Shown here: piece after piece, positions 19,229 to 27,864 of the stretch
How the letters are laid out: every line of letters starts with the position of its first letter
Position numbering within the stretch: the first letter of the stretch is position 1
From: Dyella choica
Lineage (GTDB): Bacteria; Pseudomonadota; Gammaproteobacteria; Xanthomonadales; Rhodanobacteraceae
Assembly (NCBI RefSeq): GCF_003977665.1
Contig: NZ_RYYV01000004.1
Location: forward strand, 310,001-374,000
Length of the DNA stretch: 64,000 nucleotides
Direction of reading: 5' to 3'
The notes under the pieces: generated by a model
Told to the model about the DNA's origin: nothing
Seen by the model: only the letters and a program-made list of their open reading frames with translations
Databases searched by the model: none
Program-made: the position numbers and the translations under genes

Positions 19229-19256
19229 CGTCATTCTGGCGAGGGCCGGAATGACG
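19229..19256. repeat. REP-like palindrome between tagH and tssK
   Basis: Inverted repeat CGTCATTCTGGC, loop GAGG, GCCGGAATGACG: 12-bp stem with one T-G wobble. The arms share GTCATTC/GAATGAC with the palindrome at 61672-61705. It could act as a processing or attenuation hairpin within the T6SS transcript. Confidence 0.65.
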
Positions 19257-19292
19257 CTGAGGCAAGTCCGCAAACCGCACGCACATAAACCC

Positions 19293-20624
19293 CTATCGTT
19301 GCCCATTGCGCCGATTCGCCTTGAGCCGCGCCAGTTGCTCTTCGTAAGCCCGCGCAAACTCATCGCCGAACAAACGCCGGAACGTATCGTCCGGATTCTT
19401 CATCAAGCCTTCGAAGTTATCGCGGTACTTGTCCCAGTACCGTCCCTTTGCACCGAATGTCACGCCGCGCTTGCCGCCATCTACCTCTTGCTCGTAGCGA
19501 TCCGGGTTGAAATGCATCAGCAAGCCCTCGAAGCCGGCGCGTACACCGGCGAGCATGGCCATCTGATGCAGGCGGATATCTTCGAAGGCATCCTGGAACG
19601 CGGCCGTGCCGGAAAGAAAACCCGGGTTGGCCGGCCCCAGGATCTTCTGCAGCGCCTCGTCCGTGCCGAGCGCGAATTTCAGCGGATTGTTCTCCGAGCG
19701 CTGGATGAGGGTCACCGGCAGGCGAAAGGTGTTCTTGATTTCGGCGCGCGCGCGTAGCACATCCATCACGCCGTCCACCACGATGCGCAGGATCTGTTCG
19801 GCATCCGGGGGCAATGCACCGTTCGCAGCAGGTGCATGCGCGGGGGGCATCGTTGGCGGTGGTGGCGGTGCGGCCACCACAGGCTCCGGCGCAGGCGGAG
19901 GAGCGGGTGCAGTCGGCGGCGGTGCGAAATCCCCGGTGGTGAGGTCCCAGTTTTCCGGTAGCCGGTTGGCCTGCTTGCGCACGTCCGTGGTCGGTGGGCG
20001 GAAGTGGTCGCTGATGCTGGGCGTGTGATTCCAGCTTGGCGCAGGCACCGGTTCCGCCGCCGCGACGCCGAGGGGCTCGTCGAGGAAACTCAAGGGATCC
20101 AGATCAGCACTTGCGGGCATCGCCTGCTGCGTGCCCGGAATCAGGTTGTCCAGCGCTGAGGCGCGCGACGGCGACGGCGCGGGCGGCAATGGATTGAGGA
20201 AATCGAAATCCAGCGGATCATTGTGGAAAGCCGCCGCAGCTGGCGCAGGGACCGCCATGGGAGACGAGACCGGAGGGCTCGGCTGCACGATGGTTTCGCT
20301 GTCCTGGTCCATGCGTACGGCGATCTCGAAAGTATCGATCTGCAGGCGATCGCCGCTCTTCAAGGCGGCAGGATCGCCCTTGAGCAGAGGAGAGCCATTG
20401 AGCAGCATGCCGTTGGTGCTGCAATCCTCGATGAAATAGATGCCGTTGAGAAAGCGCACCATCGCATGCACACGCGATACGCCGGAAGCACTGAGCACCC
20501 AGTCGCAATCCTCGGAACGGCCGATACTGCCGTCCTTGGCGTGGAAGGTCCGTTGACTGCGGCTGCCGAATTGCGCTGCCTGCTGGCCTTGTACGACGAG
20601 CGTCAATGTCTGTGGCGTGGACAC
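19293..20624 (-). CDS. tagH: TagH/Fha-type FHA-domain T6SS protein
   Basis: 443 residues. The N-terminal FHA domain keeps the phosphothreonine-binding positions (GSIGRSEDC, SGVSRVHAM, STNGMLLNG; roughly residues 20-95). A Pro/Ala-rich linker follows, and the C-terminal ~180 residues match the T6SS FHA C-terminal domain (NTFRLPVTLIQRSENNPLKF, GFEGLLMHFNP). In the threonine-phosphorylation pathway this protein is the PpkA substrate and PppA target. The GTG at 20624 is chosen because GGGAGA lies 5 nt upstream and the upstream ATG would overlap the preceding gene. In-frame length, context and motifs leave little doubt. Confidence 0.92.
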   Translation of the reverse strand: MSTPQTLTLVVQGQQAAQFGSRSQRTFHAKDGSIGRSEDCDWVLSASGVSRVHAMVRFLNGIYFIEDCSTNGMLLNGSPLLKGDPAALKSGDRLQIDTFEIAVRMDQDSETIVQPSPPVSSPMAVPAPAAAAFHNDPLDFDFLNPLPPAPSPSRASALDNLIPGTQQAMPASADLDPLSFLDEPLGVAAAEPVPAPSWNHTPSISDHFRPPTTDVRKQANRLPENWDLTTGDFAPPPTAPAPPPAPEPVVAAPPPPPTMPPAHAPAANGALPPDAEQILRIVVDGVMDVLRARAEIKNTFRLPVTLIQRSENNPLKFALGTDEALQKILGPANPGFLSGTAAFQDAFEDIRLHQMAMLAGVRAGFEGLLMHFNPDRYEQEVDGGKRGVTFGAKGRYWDKYRDNFEGLMKNPDDTFRRLFGDEFARAYEEQLARLKANRRNGQR

Positions 20625-20637
20625 GTGAATCTCCCGC

Positions 20638-21183
20638 TTAGCGACCGCTGCCGTTGGCGCTGGCATTGAGCAGGCTCATCGCGCGCTCGATGAAAATGCC
20701 GCGGCGCGCCTCGAACTGGTCGCTCACCAGCGCAGCCATCAGATTGATCGCCGCCACGGTGGCGCGTGCGGTGAGATGTTCCGGCGGTGGAACGGCTTGC
20801 TCCTGCGTAACCGGCGCCAGGCTTCCGCCCGACCAGCCCGCGGCCGCAGCCAGCCACGCGCCCAGCGAGCGGTAGCCACCGGCATTGGCGAACTCGTAGG
20901 CGGCGCGGCGATTGTCTTCATTGGGTTCGCGCACCCATTTTTCCGCGAGGGAGGCACCAGCCTTGTCTTCCAGGCCCAGCGGCTGCTCACGTGCGCATTG
21001 CAGCAGCCACGCAACGGCATAGCGCTTGGGCAGTAGGCGGGCAAGCAGCTTGAGCGCGTCCTGGGTCTCGCCGGCATCGAGCAGCGTCTGCACCGCCACT
21101 TGCGGCGTCATCTCCGGGCGCAGCCTGGCGCTGGCCAGCGCCGACAACCCCATCTGCATCGAAGCCTGCGTAACGACCGACAT
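20638..21183 (-). CDS. DUF6931-like protein of T6SS clusters
   Basis: 181 residues, cytoplasmic, alpha-helical. The segment DALKLLARLLPKRYAVAWLLQCAR followed by a region of predicted helices resembles DUF6931-type proteins that sit beside FHA genes in T6SS clusters; I recognise the pattern but cannot assign a mechanism. The ATG at 21183 has GGGGA 7 nt upstream; the longer in-frame candidates begin with TTG or GTG. It ends 13 bp before tagH, so the two are probably co-translated. A role as partner of TagH is inference from position. Confidence 0.8.
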   Translation of the reverse strand: MSVVTQASMQMGLSALASARLRPEMTPQVAVQTLLDAGETQDALKLLARLLPKRYAVAWLLQCAREQPLGLEDKAGASLAEKWVREPNEDNRRAAYEFANAGGYRSLGAWLAAAAGWSGGSLAPVTQEQAVPPPEHLTARATVAAINLMAALVSDQFEARRGIFIERAMSLLNASANGSGR

Positions 21184-21240
21184 CCCAACGTCCCCTTTCA
21201 CCAATCCGTGTTACCGCACCCAGAGCGCTTCCAACCGCCA

Positions 21241-21258
21241 TTCCCGCGAAAGCGGGAA
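21241..21258. repeat. Short REP-like palindrome between vgrG and the DUF6931 gene
   Basis: TTCCCGC, loop GAAA, GCGGGAA: 7-bp perfect stem with GNRA loop. It matches the core of the longer palindrome at 61672-61705. The flanking CCCATTTTGCTCT-type sequence recurs near 59615. Confidence 0.6.
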
Positions 21259-21280
21259 CCCATTTTGCTCTTCAAGCGCA

Positions 21281-23212
21281 TCAGCCAATCATGATGATGC
21301 CGCCGGATACCTTCATCATGCCGTCGCCGGTGGCGCTGACTACCGGACCCTTCAAGGTGGCCGTCGCGCCGCCCTCTATGTCCAGCATGCCATCTGAATG
21401 CACCTTCATGCTGGCGCCGGCGCCGATGTCCACCTGCGCCTGGCCTGCCACCTTGACCGACGAATTGCCGGTGATGGTGATGTTTACGCCGTTTATCTGG
21501 ATTTCGCCCGTGCTCTTGAGAATGATACTCGATGAACCGGTGACAAGTTCGATCTGGGTGCCGGCCGTAAGCTTGAAAACCTTGCCCACGTCCAGCGTGT
21601 CGTTGTTGTTGATGGTGTGGTGGCGATCATTCTTGATGGTGACCGTTTCATCATGGTCGATGGCCACCACATGATCGTTCTCCACCTCCTCGTGCATGTC
21701 TTTCTGGGCATGCATGAAGAAATCTTCGCTGCCCTTCTTGTCCTCGAAGCGCAGCTCATTGAAATCGGCCGCGCCGCCGAGCAGGCTGCGGCTCTTGATG
21801 CCGCTTTGCGTCTTGTTGTCCGGCAGGCCATACGGCACGGTGTTGTCGCCGTTGTAGACACTGCCGATGATCAACGGGCGATCCGGATCGCCCTCCAGGA
21901 AGCTCACCACCACTTCCTGTCCCACGCGCGGAATGCTGATGGCGCCCCAGTTCTTGCCCGCCCACGGCGTGGCCACGCGCACCGGGCAGGAACTCTTGGC
22001 GTGGGGTTTGTCGGGCTTGTTCCAGTGAAAGGTGACCTGCACTCGGCCGTGCTGGTCCACCACGATGTCTTCGTCGGTCTTGCTGCCGCAGACCACGGCC
22101 GTCTGCAGGCCCACGATGGAGGGTTTCACCGCGGTGGCCAGGCTGCGGAAGGTCTGGCTGCTTTCGATCGCTTCGAAACTGCATTGGAACGCCGGCCCAT
22201 TGTCGCTGCTGCCCGACGCAGGACTGGCGCCGGCCAGGTGAATGGTGGTGCCGATGATCAGGTATTCGCGATTGAGCGGTTTGCGCGGATAGTCGCTCAG
22301 CGTGAACAGTCCGCCGATCTCGACACTGCAAGCGCCGGTGGTGGCCGTGTAGTGCGAACGCGCCACGCTCAGGGCTTCAGCACGCACCTGCGCGAAATGC
22401 TGCCCCACATCGGGGACCTTGTGCGCGCCCGGAAAGTCGAAGGCGACCATGCCGTCACTGGTATTGTGGCCGTCGCTGGTGCCGGTGGCCAGCAACTGGG
22501 CCTTGGGCGCCATCGGGTCGTAGTCGATAAGCTGGAACTTGGCCTTGTCTATGCCGCGCGACGAAGCCCAGGTGGTGATGGTCGATTCGCGCCGCATCAC
22601 GCTGTCGGTGCTGGGCAGGAAAGGGACGCGCGCAAAGTCCTTGTTCACCGCATGCGCGCTCACGCTGTCGGCGAGCACCATGGTGTGCTTGGTTGCGTCG
22701 TGGGTGAAGAAGTAATAAATGCCTTCCTGCTCCATCAGGCGGCTGATGAAGTTGAGGCAATCCTCGCGGTACTGTACGCAGTATTCGCGCTGCGCATAAT
22801 TGCCGCTGAGGCTGAGTTTCACGTCGGTATAGCCGGCATCGCTCAGCACCGATTTGACGATGTCCGGCACCGTCATGTCGGTATAGATGCGGCAATCCAC
22901 CTTCTGCCCCAACAGCCATGGCTTGGGCACCAGGCGCACGCTGTACTGGGCATAGATCAGTTTGTCGATCGTTTCCACACCGGTCTGCGCCGCTTCGCAT
23001 ACGATGCCGTTGAAGTACCGTTTGTAGCCGTCTTCGGTCGCGATCTGCACCGTCATGGGCGAACCCAGCAGGCCGCTCAGGTCGATGTTGGGGTCCTGGC
23101 TTTCAAACTGCAGGCGGAAGGAAAACAGCCGCCCCAGACGCTCGTCGGCGGTCATGCTGCGGAACAGCAGGCCCTCGACCTTGGCGGAAGAAATACTGAT
23201 CTGGGCGGTCAT
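21281..23212 (-). CDS. vgrG: VgrG/TssI spike protein
   Basis: 643 residues, standard length without a C-terminal toxin extension. Residues 1-~370 are the gp27-like domain (RLGRLFSFRLQFESQ, QYREDCLNFISRLMEQEGIYYFF), followed by the gp5-like OB fold (GRVQVTFHWN, CPVRVATPWAGKNWGAISIPRVGQEV, FLEGDPDRPLIIG) and a beta-helical needle rich in Lys/Val/Asp alternation ending in GGIIMIG. Because the tip is bare, cargo probably loads through the separate PAAR protein encoded upstream. GAGGAGA lies 8 nt before the ATG, which also overlaps the stop of a small upstream ORF. Confidence 0.96.
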   Translation of the reverse strand: MTAQISISSAKVEGLLFRSMTADERLGRLFSFRLQFESQDPNIDLSGLLGSPMTVQIATEDGYKRYFNGIVCEAAQTGVETIDKLIYAQYSVRLVPKPWLLGQKVDCRIYTDMTVPDIVKSVLSDAGYTDVKLSLSGNYAQREYCVQYREDCLNFISRLMEQEGIYYFFTHDATKHTMVLADSVSAHAVNKDFARVPFLPSTDSVMRRESTITTWASSRGIDKAKFQLIDYDPMAPKAQLLATGTSDGHNTSDGMVAFDFPGAHKVPDVGQHFAQVRAEALSVARSHYTATTGACSVEIGGLFTLSDYPRKPLNREYLIIGTTIHLAGASPASGSSDNGPAFQCSFEAIESSQTFRSLATAVKPSIVGLQTAVVCGSKTDEDIVVDQHGRVQVTFHWNKPDKPHAKSSCPVRVATPWAGKNWGAISIPRVGQEVVVSFLEGDPDRPLIIGSVYNGDNTVPYGLPDNKTQSGIKSRSLLGGAADFNELRFEDKKGSEDFFMHAQKDMHEEVENDHVVAIDHDETVTIKNDRHHTINNNDTLDVGKVFKLTAGTQIELVTGSSSIILKSTGEIQINGVNITITGNSSVKVAGQAQVDIGAGASMKVHSDGMLDIEGGATATLKGPVVSATGDGMMKVSGGIIMIG

Positions 23213-23415
23213 GATGCGAATCTCCTCGGAGCCTGCTCGGCTCTATGCGTTTCCATGGTGCACTCATGTCCGAGGGGCTCCACGCACCGGTTCAGGTGAT
23301 GAAGCGGGTGGAACCTGGCCATACTCCCCAAGCCCCCGCGGCTCCAGTGCAAAGTTTCGCCCAGCGGCAGCGCCGAATCCAGCGGATTTACCGTCAAAGG
23401 GTGCACAATCTCCAT
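23209..23415 (-). CDS. Small 68-residue ORF coupled to vgrG
   Basis: Begins MEIVHPLTVNPLDSALPLG and has a clear AGGAGA 7 nt before its ATG; its stop TGA overlaps the vgrG start in an ATGA arrangement. The product has no signal peptide or membrane span and is rich in His and Pro in the middle (ARFHPLHHLN). I do not recognise the family. The good ribosome-binding site and coupling argue for a real product, perhaps a VgrG-associated factor, or a leader peptide controlling vgrG translation. A second overlapping frame here (start 23563) has no such signals. Confidence 0.5.
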   Translation of the reverse strand: MEIVHPLTVNPLDSALPLGETLHWSRGGLGSMARFHPLHHLNRCVEPLGHECTMETHRAEQAPRRFAS

Positions 23416-23579
23416 GATCTGTTCTCCTAAACCGTACCTGGCCCGATTTTTTACGAGTTCCCGCCCATCCCTGGGCTGATGGCTCCGACCCGCAGCACGC
23501 GCTGCCTCGTCCGCCCACCTGATCAACTTCTACTCGATCGCGTTCGCTAATGGCGGCAGCCAACGCAGCCGCTCATCAT

Positions 23580-24968
23580 TCAGCCCTGCGCTGTGCGCTG
23601 CGCCAATACTACCCAGCCCGCCACGGGTTGCCCGCCTTCCTTGCGCAACGTGTCGGTACCGATGCTTACCTGCGAGTACCCTGCTGACGACAACGCGCGC
23701 TCAACGTGGCAATGCGTGTGCTGGTAGCGGCCGCTGGGTGCAAGGTCCACACGGTCGTCTTCGCCTTGCGCCACTTCTACGGTGAAAGCCAGCCAGCCGC
23801 CCGGGCGTAGAGCGGCATGCGCCGCTTCCAGCACCTCCCGCAGTTCGCCGAAATACTCCAGCGTGTCGGCCGAAAACACGATGTCGTACGCAGCTGGATG
23901 CGCCTGCAAATAGCCGGTGAGTTCGGCCACCTCCAGCTCGTCATAGCCGCCACGCAGGCGCGCCTTTTCGATCATGCCCCCGGAAAGGTCCACCCCCACC
24001 AGCCGCCTCGCATACGGACGCAGCAGCGGCTCACAAAGGCCGGTGCCGCAGCCTGCATCCAGGACTTCGAACGCTCCCGCCGCGCCGGTCAACATGCCGC
24101 CCAACGCATCCGCAAGGACTTGCGGCGCGCGATAGCCCAGGTTCTTCAACAATTGCTCGTCAAAACTGTCGGCAAACGCGTCGAAGACCTGGCGCACGTA
24201 GTCATCAGCCGCGCGCAACGGAGCCTGGGCGCCGCCACATGCAGCCAGCATATGGCGAGGTACCGGATGATCCGGCTCGCGCGCCAACCAATCGCGATAA
24301 ACCTGCACCGCTTCCTTGATGCGATTGAGGGTGTACAACGACATGCCCAGCGATTCCAGCGCACGCAAATTGTGCCGATCCAGTTCGTACGCCTTGCGAA
24401 AGCACTGCACCGATTGCTCGACATGCTCCTTGCTCTGCGCGTAATTGCGCAGAAACCGTCCCATCAGGTAATACCCCTGCGCAAATTTCGGCGCCTGCCG
24501 CAATAGTTTGGCATAAGCCTCGAACGCTTCTTCCACGCGCTCCTGCGCTTCCAACACGACCGCCAGGTTGTTCTGCGCGTTGTAATGCTGCGCCCCGCAT
24601 TCCAGCGCTTTCCGGTAGCAACGTTCCGCAGCGGCCAGCCGACCGCATTCCTTATGGATGTTGCCGAGATTGTTGTGCGCATCCGGATGCCTCGGCGTGA
24701 TCTTCAACGCCGCTTCGATCAGGCGTACGCCTTCGTCGCTGCGTGCGCGCTGATGACAAAGCACGCCCAGGTAATGCATGGCATCGGGCTGCGCCGCACG
24801 CAGCTCCAGCACTTCGCGGTACTGGCGCTCGGCCGCCTCCAGGTCGCCGGCCTGGTGCGATTGCATGGCTTGACTGAGTACGAGGCGATAAGACGCTGCC
24901 TCGCCTGGCTGCCGGACGGCAACGCGAGCCGCATCCCCGCTCAAGCGCTTTTTCCTGGTCTGCGCCAT
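23580..24968 (-). CDS. TPR-repeat protein with C-terminal SAM-methyltransferase domain
   Basis: 462 residues. Residues ~25-255 hold about six TPR units (AGDLEAAERQYREVLELRAAQPDAMHYLG, HPDAHNNLGNIH, FRKAYELDRHNLRALESLG). Residues ~270-460 are a class I methyltransferase with motif I VLDAGCGTGLCEPL, acidic VGVDLSGGMIEKA, and the motif IV-like DIVFSADTLEYF. The ATG lies 3 nt after the lipase stop, and the gene precedes vgrG. A cytoplasmic TPR scaffold between effector and spike genes suggests an adaptor, chaperone or modifier of VgrG or the lipase; no substrate can be read from sequence. Confidence 0.85.
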   Translation of the reverse strand: MAQTRKKRLSGDAARVAVRQPGEAASYRLVLSQAMQSHQAGDLEAAERQYREVLELRAAQPDAMHYLGVLCHQRARSDEGVRLIEAALKITPRHPDAHNNLGNIHKECGRLAAAERCYRKALECGAQHYNAQNNLAVVLEAQERVEEAFEAYAKLLRQAPKFAQGYYLMGRFLRNYAQSKEHVEQSVQCFRKAYELDRHNLRALESLGMSLYTLNRIKEAVQVYRDWLAREPDHPVPRHMLAACGGAQAPLRAADDYVRQVFDAFADSFDEQLLKNLGYRAPQVLADALGGMLTGAAGAFEVLDAGCGTGLCEPLLRPYARRLVGVDLSGGMIEKARLRGGYDELEVAELTGYLQAHPAAYDIVFSADTLEYFGELREVLEAAHAALRPGGWLAFTVEVAQGEDDRVDLAPSGRYQHTHCHVERALSSAGYSQVSIGTDTLRKEGGQPVAGWVVLAQRTAQG

Positions 24969-24971
24969 GTC

Positions 24972-26111
24972 TCAAAGCTTGTCCACGGCATTCCTGGCCA
25001 TCGACGCAATGAAGCGGAACAGCATGCTAAGCACGAACTCGATGAAATCCACCGTGATGTTTACGCCCTGCGCCAAAGTGCGCCCCATGAAGCGCATCGC
25101 CGCGGCCAGCATGTTGCGAACCGCCTCGGCAATGCGGATCGACTGCAAGACACCGGTGTAAAGCAGCCGTGCAAGGCCGTCGAGCAGGGTGACGTCGGCA
25201 AACAAGGCCAATTCGGGCACCTTGATCAGCTGTTTCAGGATCCAGTCCAGCCCTGAAAGGATCAGCTGCAGCGCCATCGACGAGAGCATGATGAACGGGC
25301 CACTGTCTTTCGCCGCGTCCTTCAGCCATTCGCTGGCCGCCTCGAAACTGCTGTGCTTGGGCAGGATGACCGGCAGCGACGACCAGGTGCAGCCCTTCAC
25401 GTCCTTCAAGTATCCCGGCATCAGATGGGCTTCGATGTTGATGCGCCGGCCCGGCCCCTTCAGCCGATAGGCATTGCTGCCATAGGGTACGTGGCTGTAG
25501 GGAAAGACCGGGATCATGGGAACCGGATCGTTGTCGTGATAGCCGCGATAAATGTTCTCGGCGCCAAGCTTGGCGGTGAGGTATTGGGCATGGTCGACTA
25601 CGCCGCAGCGCGGCGCGCCGTAGGTGTAAAGCCGGATGCGGCAGCCTAAGTCACTGAGCGCATCGGCCAGCAAAGTCGCCATGGCGCCACCAAGGCTGTG
25701 GCCGATGACGTGCAGCGTCTGGGGGTTGCGGTGACGCAATGCTTCCCTGATTTGTGGCAACACCGATTGCGCGCCACGCCAGAATCCCGCGTGCACCAGA
25801 TAACCACTGGGCCCGATCACGCCGGCGAAACGCAAATTTGTCAGCCAGTCGTACCCGGTGGCGGTACCGCGTACGGCCACCACGCACTCACCCTCGCGCC
25901 CGCCCTGCCCCCAGGCGACGTAACCGAAGCCCGAATGCTGCTGGGCTATGGTACCGGTCGTACCCGCTAGACGGGTGCCCCCCATGATATCGAAAGATTC
26001 CCTTGCGCTGGGTGCCACCAGCCACGCCGAACGCATGTTTTTGGAAGTGCGCAGTTCATAGGTGCTGGTAGCAATTTCGCCAGCCTGGGTCGGTGAAAGT
26101 TCCGTCGCCAT
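24972..26111 (-). CDS. Class-3 lipase, probable T6SS phospholipase effector
   Basis: 379 residues with an alpha/beta-hydrolase fold of the Lipase_3 type: ECVVAVRGTATGYDWLTNL, the nucleophile elbow VIGHSLGGAM (Ser139), YTYGAPRCG, NDPVP (Asp195) and a candidate His229 in EAHLMPGYL. No signal peptide, as expected for a T6SS cargo. The C-terminal ~130 residues are amphipathic/hydrophobic helices that could insert in target membranes. It lies downstream of PAAR and a DUF6795 lipoprotein and upstream of vgrG, the usual place for a Tle-type antibacterial lipase. AAGGGGA precedes the ATG. Specificity (A1, A2 or other phospholipase) cannot be told. Confidence 0.88.
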   Translation of the reverse strand: MATELSPTQAGEIATSTYELRTSKNMRSAWLVAPSARESFDIMGGTRLAGTTGTIAQQHSGFGYVAWGQGGREGECVVAVRGTATGYDWLTNLRFAGVIGPSGYLVHAGFWRGAQSVLPQIREALRHRNPQTLHVIGHSLGGAMATLLADALSDLGCRIRLYTYGAPRCGVVDHAQYLTAKLGAENIYRGYHDNDPVPMIPVFPYSHVPYGSNAYRLKGPGRRINIEAHLMPGYLKDVKGCTWSSLPVILPKHSSFEAASEWLKDAAKDSGPFIMLSSMALQLILSGLDWILKQLIKVPELALFADVTLLDGLARLLYTGVLQSIRIAEAVRNMLAAAMRFMGRTLAQGVNITVDFIEFVLSMLFRFIASMARNAVDKL

Positions 26112-26148
26112 GAGTCAATCCCCTTAAATGATTTGAACGTTCCGTGCT

Positions 26149-26676
26149 TCAAACGGGTTTGCAGATGCCGTAATGAGTACCCGTCGCCTCCGGCTTGCTG
26201 GTCAATTCACACACAAAATTCAATGGCCTGCCGTCAAGCTCGGTATTCGGCTCGTAGTCGGCCTTGCCATGCATCCAGGCCTCGTACTCGACGCCCTGAT
26301 ACTTGATCACGATGGTCTGATGCACCATCGGTTGCGTCGGAAGAAAACGATGGAGAAAGCCCCGCTTGCGTTCCAGCGCCGGGAACGAGAACTGCCCTTT
26401 TTCATCGGTAACCGTGTGCTGGGTCGGGTTGTCCGCGTCGTTGTCCGACCACTCGGCTTTTGCCACCAGCTCGGCCCCTTGTACCGGCTTGCCATCCTTC
26501 AACACCGTGCCATGCACTTCAGAAAACAGCACCCAACGATCCGACGTACCCATAGCGCATCCCTCTGACAAACCGGACAACAGGAAAATTACACCGACAG
26601 ACATGACAGTACGAACCAGGGCAAGCCAGCTTGCGCGCCATCTGCTCCGTCGGAAATACAAAAACGATCGAGTCAT
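26149..26676 (-). CDS. DUF6795-like lipoprotein, candidate lipase immunity protein
   Basis: 175 residues. The N-terminus has basic residues, a hydrophobic stretch and a lipobox-like LSEGC, so the protein is probably lipidated and periplasmic. The mature part is an Ig/transthyretin-like beta domain: VLFSEVHGTVLKDGKPVQGAELV, DEKGQFSFPAL, QTIVIKYQGVEYEAW, NFVCELTS, which follows DUF6795 proteins. AGGTGG lies near the ATG at 26676. It sits immediately upstream of the lipase gene and after PAAR. Tle effectors are usually paired with periplasmic lipoprotein inhibitors, so it is the best candidate for lipase immunity (inference). Confidence 0.75.
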   Translation of the reverse strand: MTRSFLYFRRSRWRASWLALVRTVMSVGVIFLLSGLSEGCAMGTSDRWVLFSEVHGTVLKDGKPVQGAELVAKAEWSDNDADNPTQHTVTDEKGQFSFPALERKRGFLHRFLPTQPMVHQTIVIKYQGVEYEAWMHGKADYEPNTELDGRPLNFVCELTSKPEATGTHYGICKPV

Positions 26677-26737
26677 CGCGCCCACCTCTGACAAGCCTGG
26701 TAGCAAGAGTGCAAGTAGCCCAATCAGGGCCGCGCCT

Positions 26738-27031
26738 TCAGCCAATCAATACCTTGAAACACCCCAGCACGATCACACCACCGTGGACCGTGCTGTCCCC
26801 GAGGCGCGCCACCGGCCTGCCGCCGGCAAGCACCTTCGGCGAGCCCATGGCGATCGCATCCGGGGGGCCTACGCACACCGCCATGTCGCCGACACACGCG
26901 ACAGGCAAGCCACCTATCAATACGGTCGGCGCACCCGGTGAGACGATCGGGCCGCCAACGTGGGGCACTGGCCCGGTCGTCATCGGGCAGGTATGCATGT
27001 CGGTGAGGCGGGCTGCGGGTTGCATAGGCAT
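26738..27031 (-). CDS. PAAR-domain spike tip protein
   Basis: 97-residue stand-alone PAAR protein that would cap VgrG and recruit effectors. Typical features: PAARLTDMHTCPMT with His/Cys ligands, HVGGPIVSPGAPTVLIGGLPVACVGD, CVGPPDAIAMGSPKVLAGGRPVARLGDSTVHGG; the later His83 completes the zinc site. No C-terminal toxin is attached. It lies in the effector island between the small membrane protein and the DUF6795/lipase pair. Confidence 0.94.
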   Translation of the reverse strand: MPMQPAARLTDMHTCPMTTGPVPHVGGPIVSPGAPTVLIGGLPVACVGDMAVCVGPPDAIAMGSPKVLAGGRPVARLGDSTVHGGVIVLGCFKVLIG

Positions 27032-27111
27032 TCTCGCTTATCGTCAACGAAGGAGTGGAAACAAATACAACCGCATTTCGGCGGTTCGCTGCAGAATTTT
27101 TCCGGATTTCC

Positions 27112-27378
27112 TCAGCGCCGCACCAGCAAGTAAACCGAATAAATCATCATGGCCAACAGGGCGGCCGGCAAGGTTATCAACGAAAACCAGCCGCTCACGA
27201 ACATCGTGTACAGCACTTTCCCTACATCCCGGCCGCCAATCACGCAGGGACCAACACTGGCCTCACTCAGTTCGCACTTCGCCCAGTTCGCCACGGCGCC
27301 CGCCAGCAGCGCCATCAACAACGGGACCAGTCCGAGAAATCCGATCACCAGATAAACCAACCATGGCTTGAAGTGCAT
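27112..27378 (-). CDS. Small two-span membrane protein in the effector island
   Basis: 88 residues, with two strong hydrophobic helices (about 8-30 and 60-84) joined by a loop with two Cys (AKCELSEASVGPC) likely in the periplasm. AGGA lies upstream of the ATG. No family recognised. Its place between the Tae1/Tai1-like pair and PAAR suggests immunity or effector translocation support, but the sequence alone does not show this. Confidence 0.7.
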   Translation of the reverse strand: MHFKPWLVYLVIGFLGLVPLLMALLAGAVANWAKCELSEASVGPCVIGGRDVGKVLYTMFVSGWFSLITLPAALLAMMIYSVYLLVRR

Positions 27379-27411
27379 GATGTGTCCTCGACTCGGAGCG
27401 CTGCGGACTTG

Positions 27412-27864
27412 TCACTTATTGCCGGAACCCAGCGGCCGGCAACGCTTGTCGACAGCGATCCCGCTCTTCCCCGCTACCAACCTTCCTTGCTTCAAAACTG
27501 TCTTTCCCGAAAAATTGACGCTACGCCAGATGACTTTGCAGGTCTTCACGTCTACTGCATACAGGCGGTTGTTGCTGCCTGAATAGGTCGGCACGTACAG
27601 GACATCGCCTGCCAACATCACTGGTTCCTCGACGATGGATACGTCCTCGCTCACCGAGCATTGAGGCGCGCCATCCACGGATATCTGCAATGGGCCCTGC
27701 CATGCGGCGGGGTGCTTGACGTCATCCGCCTCACCGAAACTCACGCTGACCTGACCCACCTTCCCCACGCTCCCGACGATCGGGACAGGCGTGAAATCGC
27801 ATGCCTGCACGAGCACGGGAAGCAGCAGCACCATCACTGGCAAAGCATGCGACAGACGGATCAC
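27412..27864 (-). CDS. Candidate Tai1-type periplasmic immunity protein
   Basis: 150 residues starting at a GTG that overlaps the stop of the Tae1-like gene (GTGA), with GGGAGG upstream; the two are translated as a pair. A signal peptide (RLSHALPVMVLLLPVLVQAC) directs it to the periplasm; Cys21 may be lipidated although the -2 residue is Gln. The mature protein is beta-rich (VSVSFGEADDV, VLYVPTYSGSNNRLYAVDVKTCKVIW), with a beta-propeller-like blade motif. Gene order and export fit the known biology of Tae/Tai pairs, in which the immunity protein neutralises the amidase in the periplasm. Confidence 0.8.
   Translation of the reverse strand: MIRLSHALPVMVLLLPVLVQACDFTPVPIVGSVGKVGQVSVSFGEADDVKHPAAWQGPLQISVDGAPQCSVSEDVSIVEEPVMLAGDVLYVPTYSGSNNRLYAVDVKTCKVIWRSVNFSGKTVLKQGRLVAGKSGIAVDKRCRPLGSGNK

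Noticed and set aside
21617-23299. 560-codon plus-strand frame opposite vgrG
   Set aside because: Rich in Arg, His, Ala and Val with no motif, and entirely antisense to an intact VgrG gene.
23264-23563. Second frame upstream of vgrG
   Set aside because: No ribosome-binding site and unlikely composition; the alternative frame with AGGAGA and ATGA coupling is better.
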